Below are positions 6,893-6,898 of a stretch of DNA of 6,898 bases, piece after piece; position 1 is the first letter of the stretch, and each line of letters begins with the position of its first letter. The position numbers and the translations under genes are program-made. A model generated the notes under the pieces. It saw only the letters and a program-made list of their open reading frames with translations. It had not been told where the DNA came from and ran no database searches. Origin of the DNA: an uncultured Desulfovibrionaceae bacterium (lineage in GTDB: Bacteria; Desulfobacterota; Desulfovibrionia; Desulfovibrionales; Desulfovibrionaceae); assembly GCA_947037905.1 (NCBI GenBank), contig CAMQUX010000071.1, forward strand, positions 1 through 6,898, given 5' to 3'.

Positions 6893-6898
6893 TAAAAA

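Noticed and set aside
1..6898. CRISPR array, tRNA/rRNA, insertion sequence or toxin-antitoxin genes
   Set aside because: No spaced direct repeats, RNA gene signatures or transposase motifs were seen; the window is almost fully occupied by the four genes.

Overview
The window holds one minus-strand gene cluster for anaerobic use of a C2 sulfonate, most likely isethionate (2-hydroxyethanesulfonate). In transcription order, right to left, it encodes: a lipoprotein-type TRAP solute-binding protein (DctP family, 6778-5702), a fused TRAP membrane permease (DctQM, 5608-3755), a glycyl radical enzyme read as isethionate sulfite-lyase IslA (3663-1183), and its radical-SAM activase IslB (981-52). All four genes are complete, each start has a good Shine-Dalgarno sequence, and no gene on the plus strand is supportable. 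The longest non-coding stretch is the 201 bases between islA and islB.

The inferred working model is as follows. The TRAP binding protein captures the sulfonate outside the inner membrane and hands it to the ion-driven DctQM permease. IslB uses S-adenosylmethionine and an iron-sulfur cluster to place a radical on Gly801 of IslA. IslA then cleaves the C-S bond of isethionate to give acetaldehyde and sulfite. Sulfite would serve as electron acceptor (to sulfide) and acetaldehyde as a carbon and electron source, but the genes for those later steps are not in the window. No regulator, microcompartment shell gene, sulfite reductase or aldehyde dehydrogenase is visible.

Regulatory layout: a sigma-70-like promoter (TTGAAA, 17-nt spacer, TATATA) precedes dctP. 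Intrinsic terminators follow dctP (5651-5689) and islA (1131-1168), so the binding protein and the enzyme are each followed by a stop signal, with the permease and the activase downstream of these. An imperfect inverted repeat (3689-3717) lies just upstream of islA and is a candidate operator.

Organism: a strict anaerobe, because both a glycyl radical enzyme and its activase are present. IslA closely resembles, from memory, the enzymes of Desulfovibrio and Bilophila, pointing to a Desulfovibrionaceae member or a recent relative by transfer. The DNA is AT-rich, unlike GC-rich Bilophila or D. vulgaris, and the binding protein is a lipoprotein. A low-GC Desulfovibrionaceae lineage from an animal gut or a Negativicutes/Firmicutes anaerobe are both possible. 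Both window edges are low-complexity homopolymer runs, which suggests the window may be a whole assembled contig with unreliable ends.

The system is a recognisable, already described pathway. The points worth a second look are its expression architecture, the operator-like repeat and the anchored binding protein.
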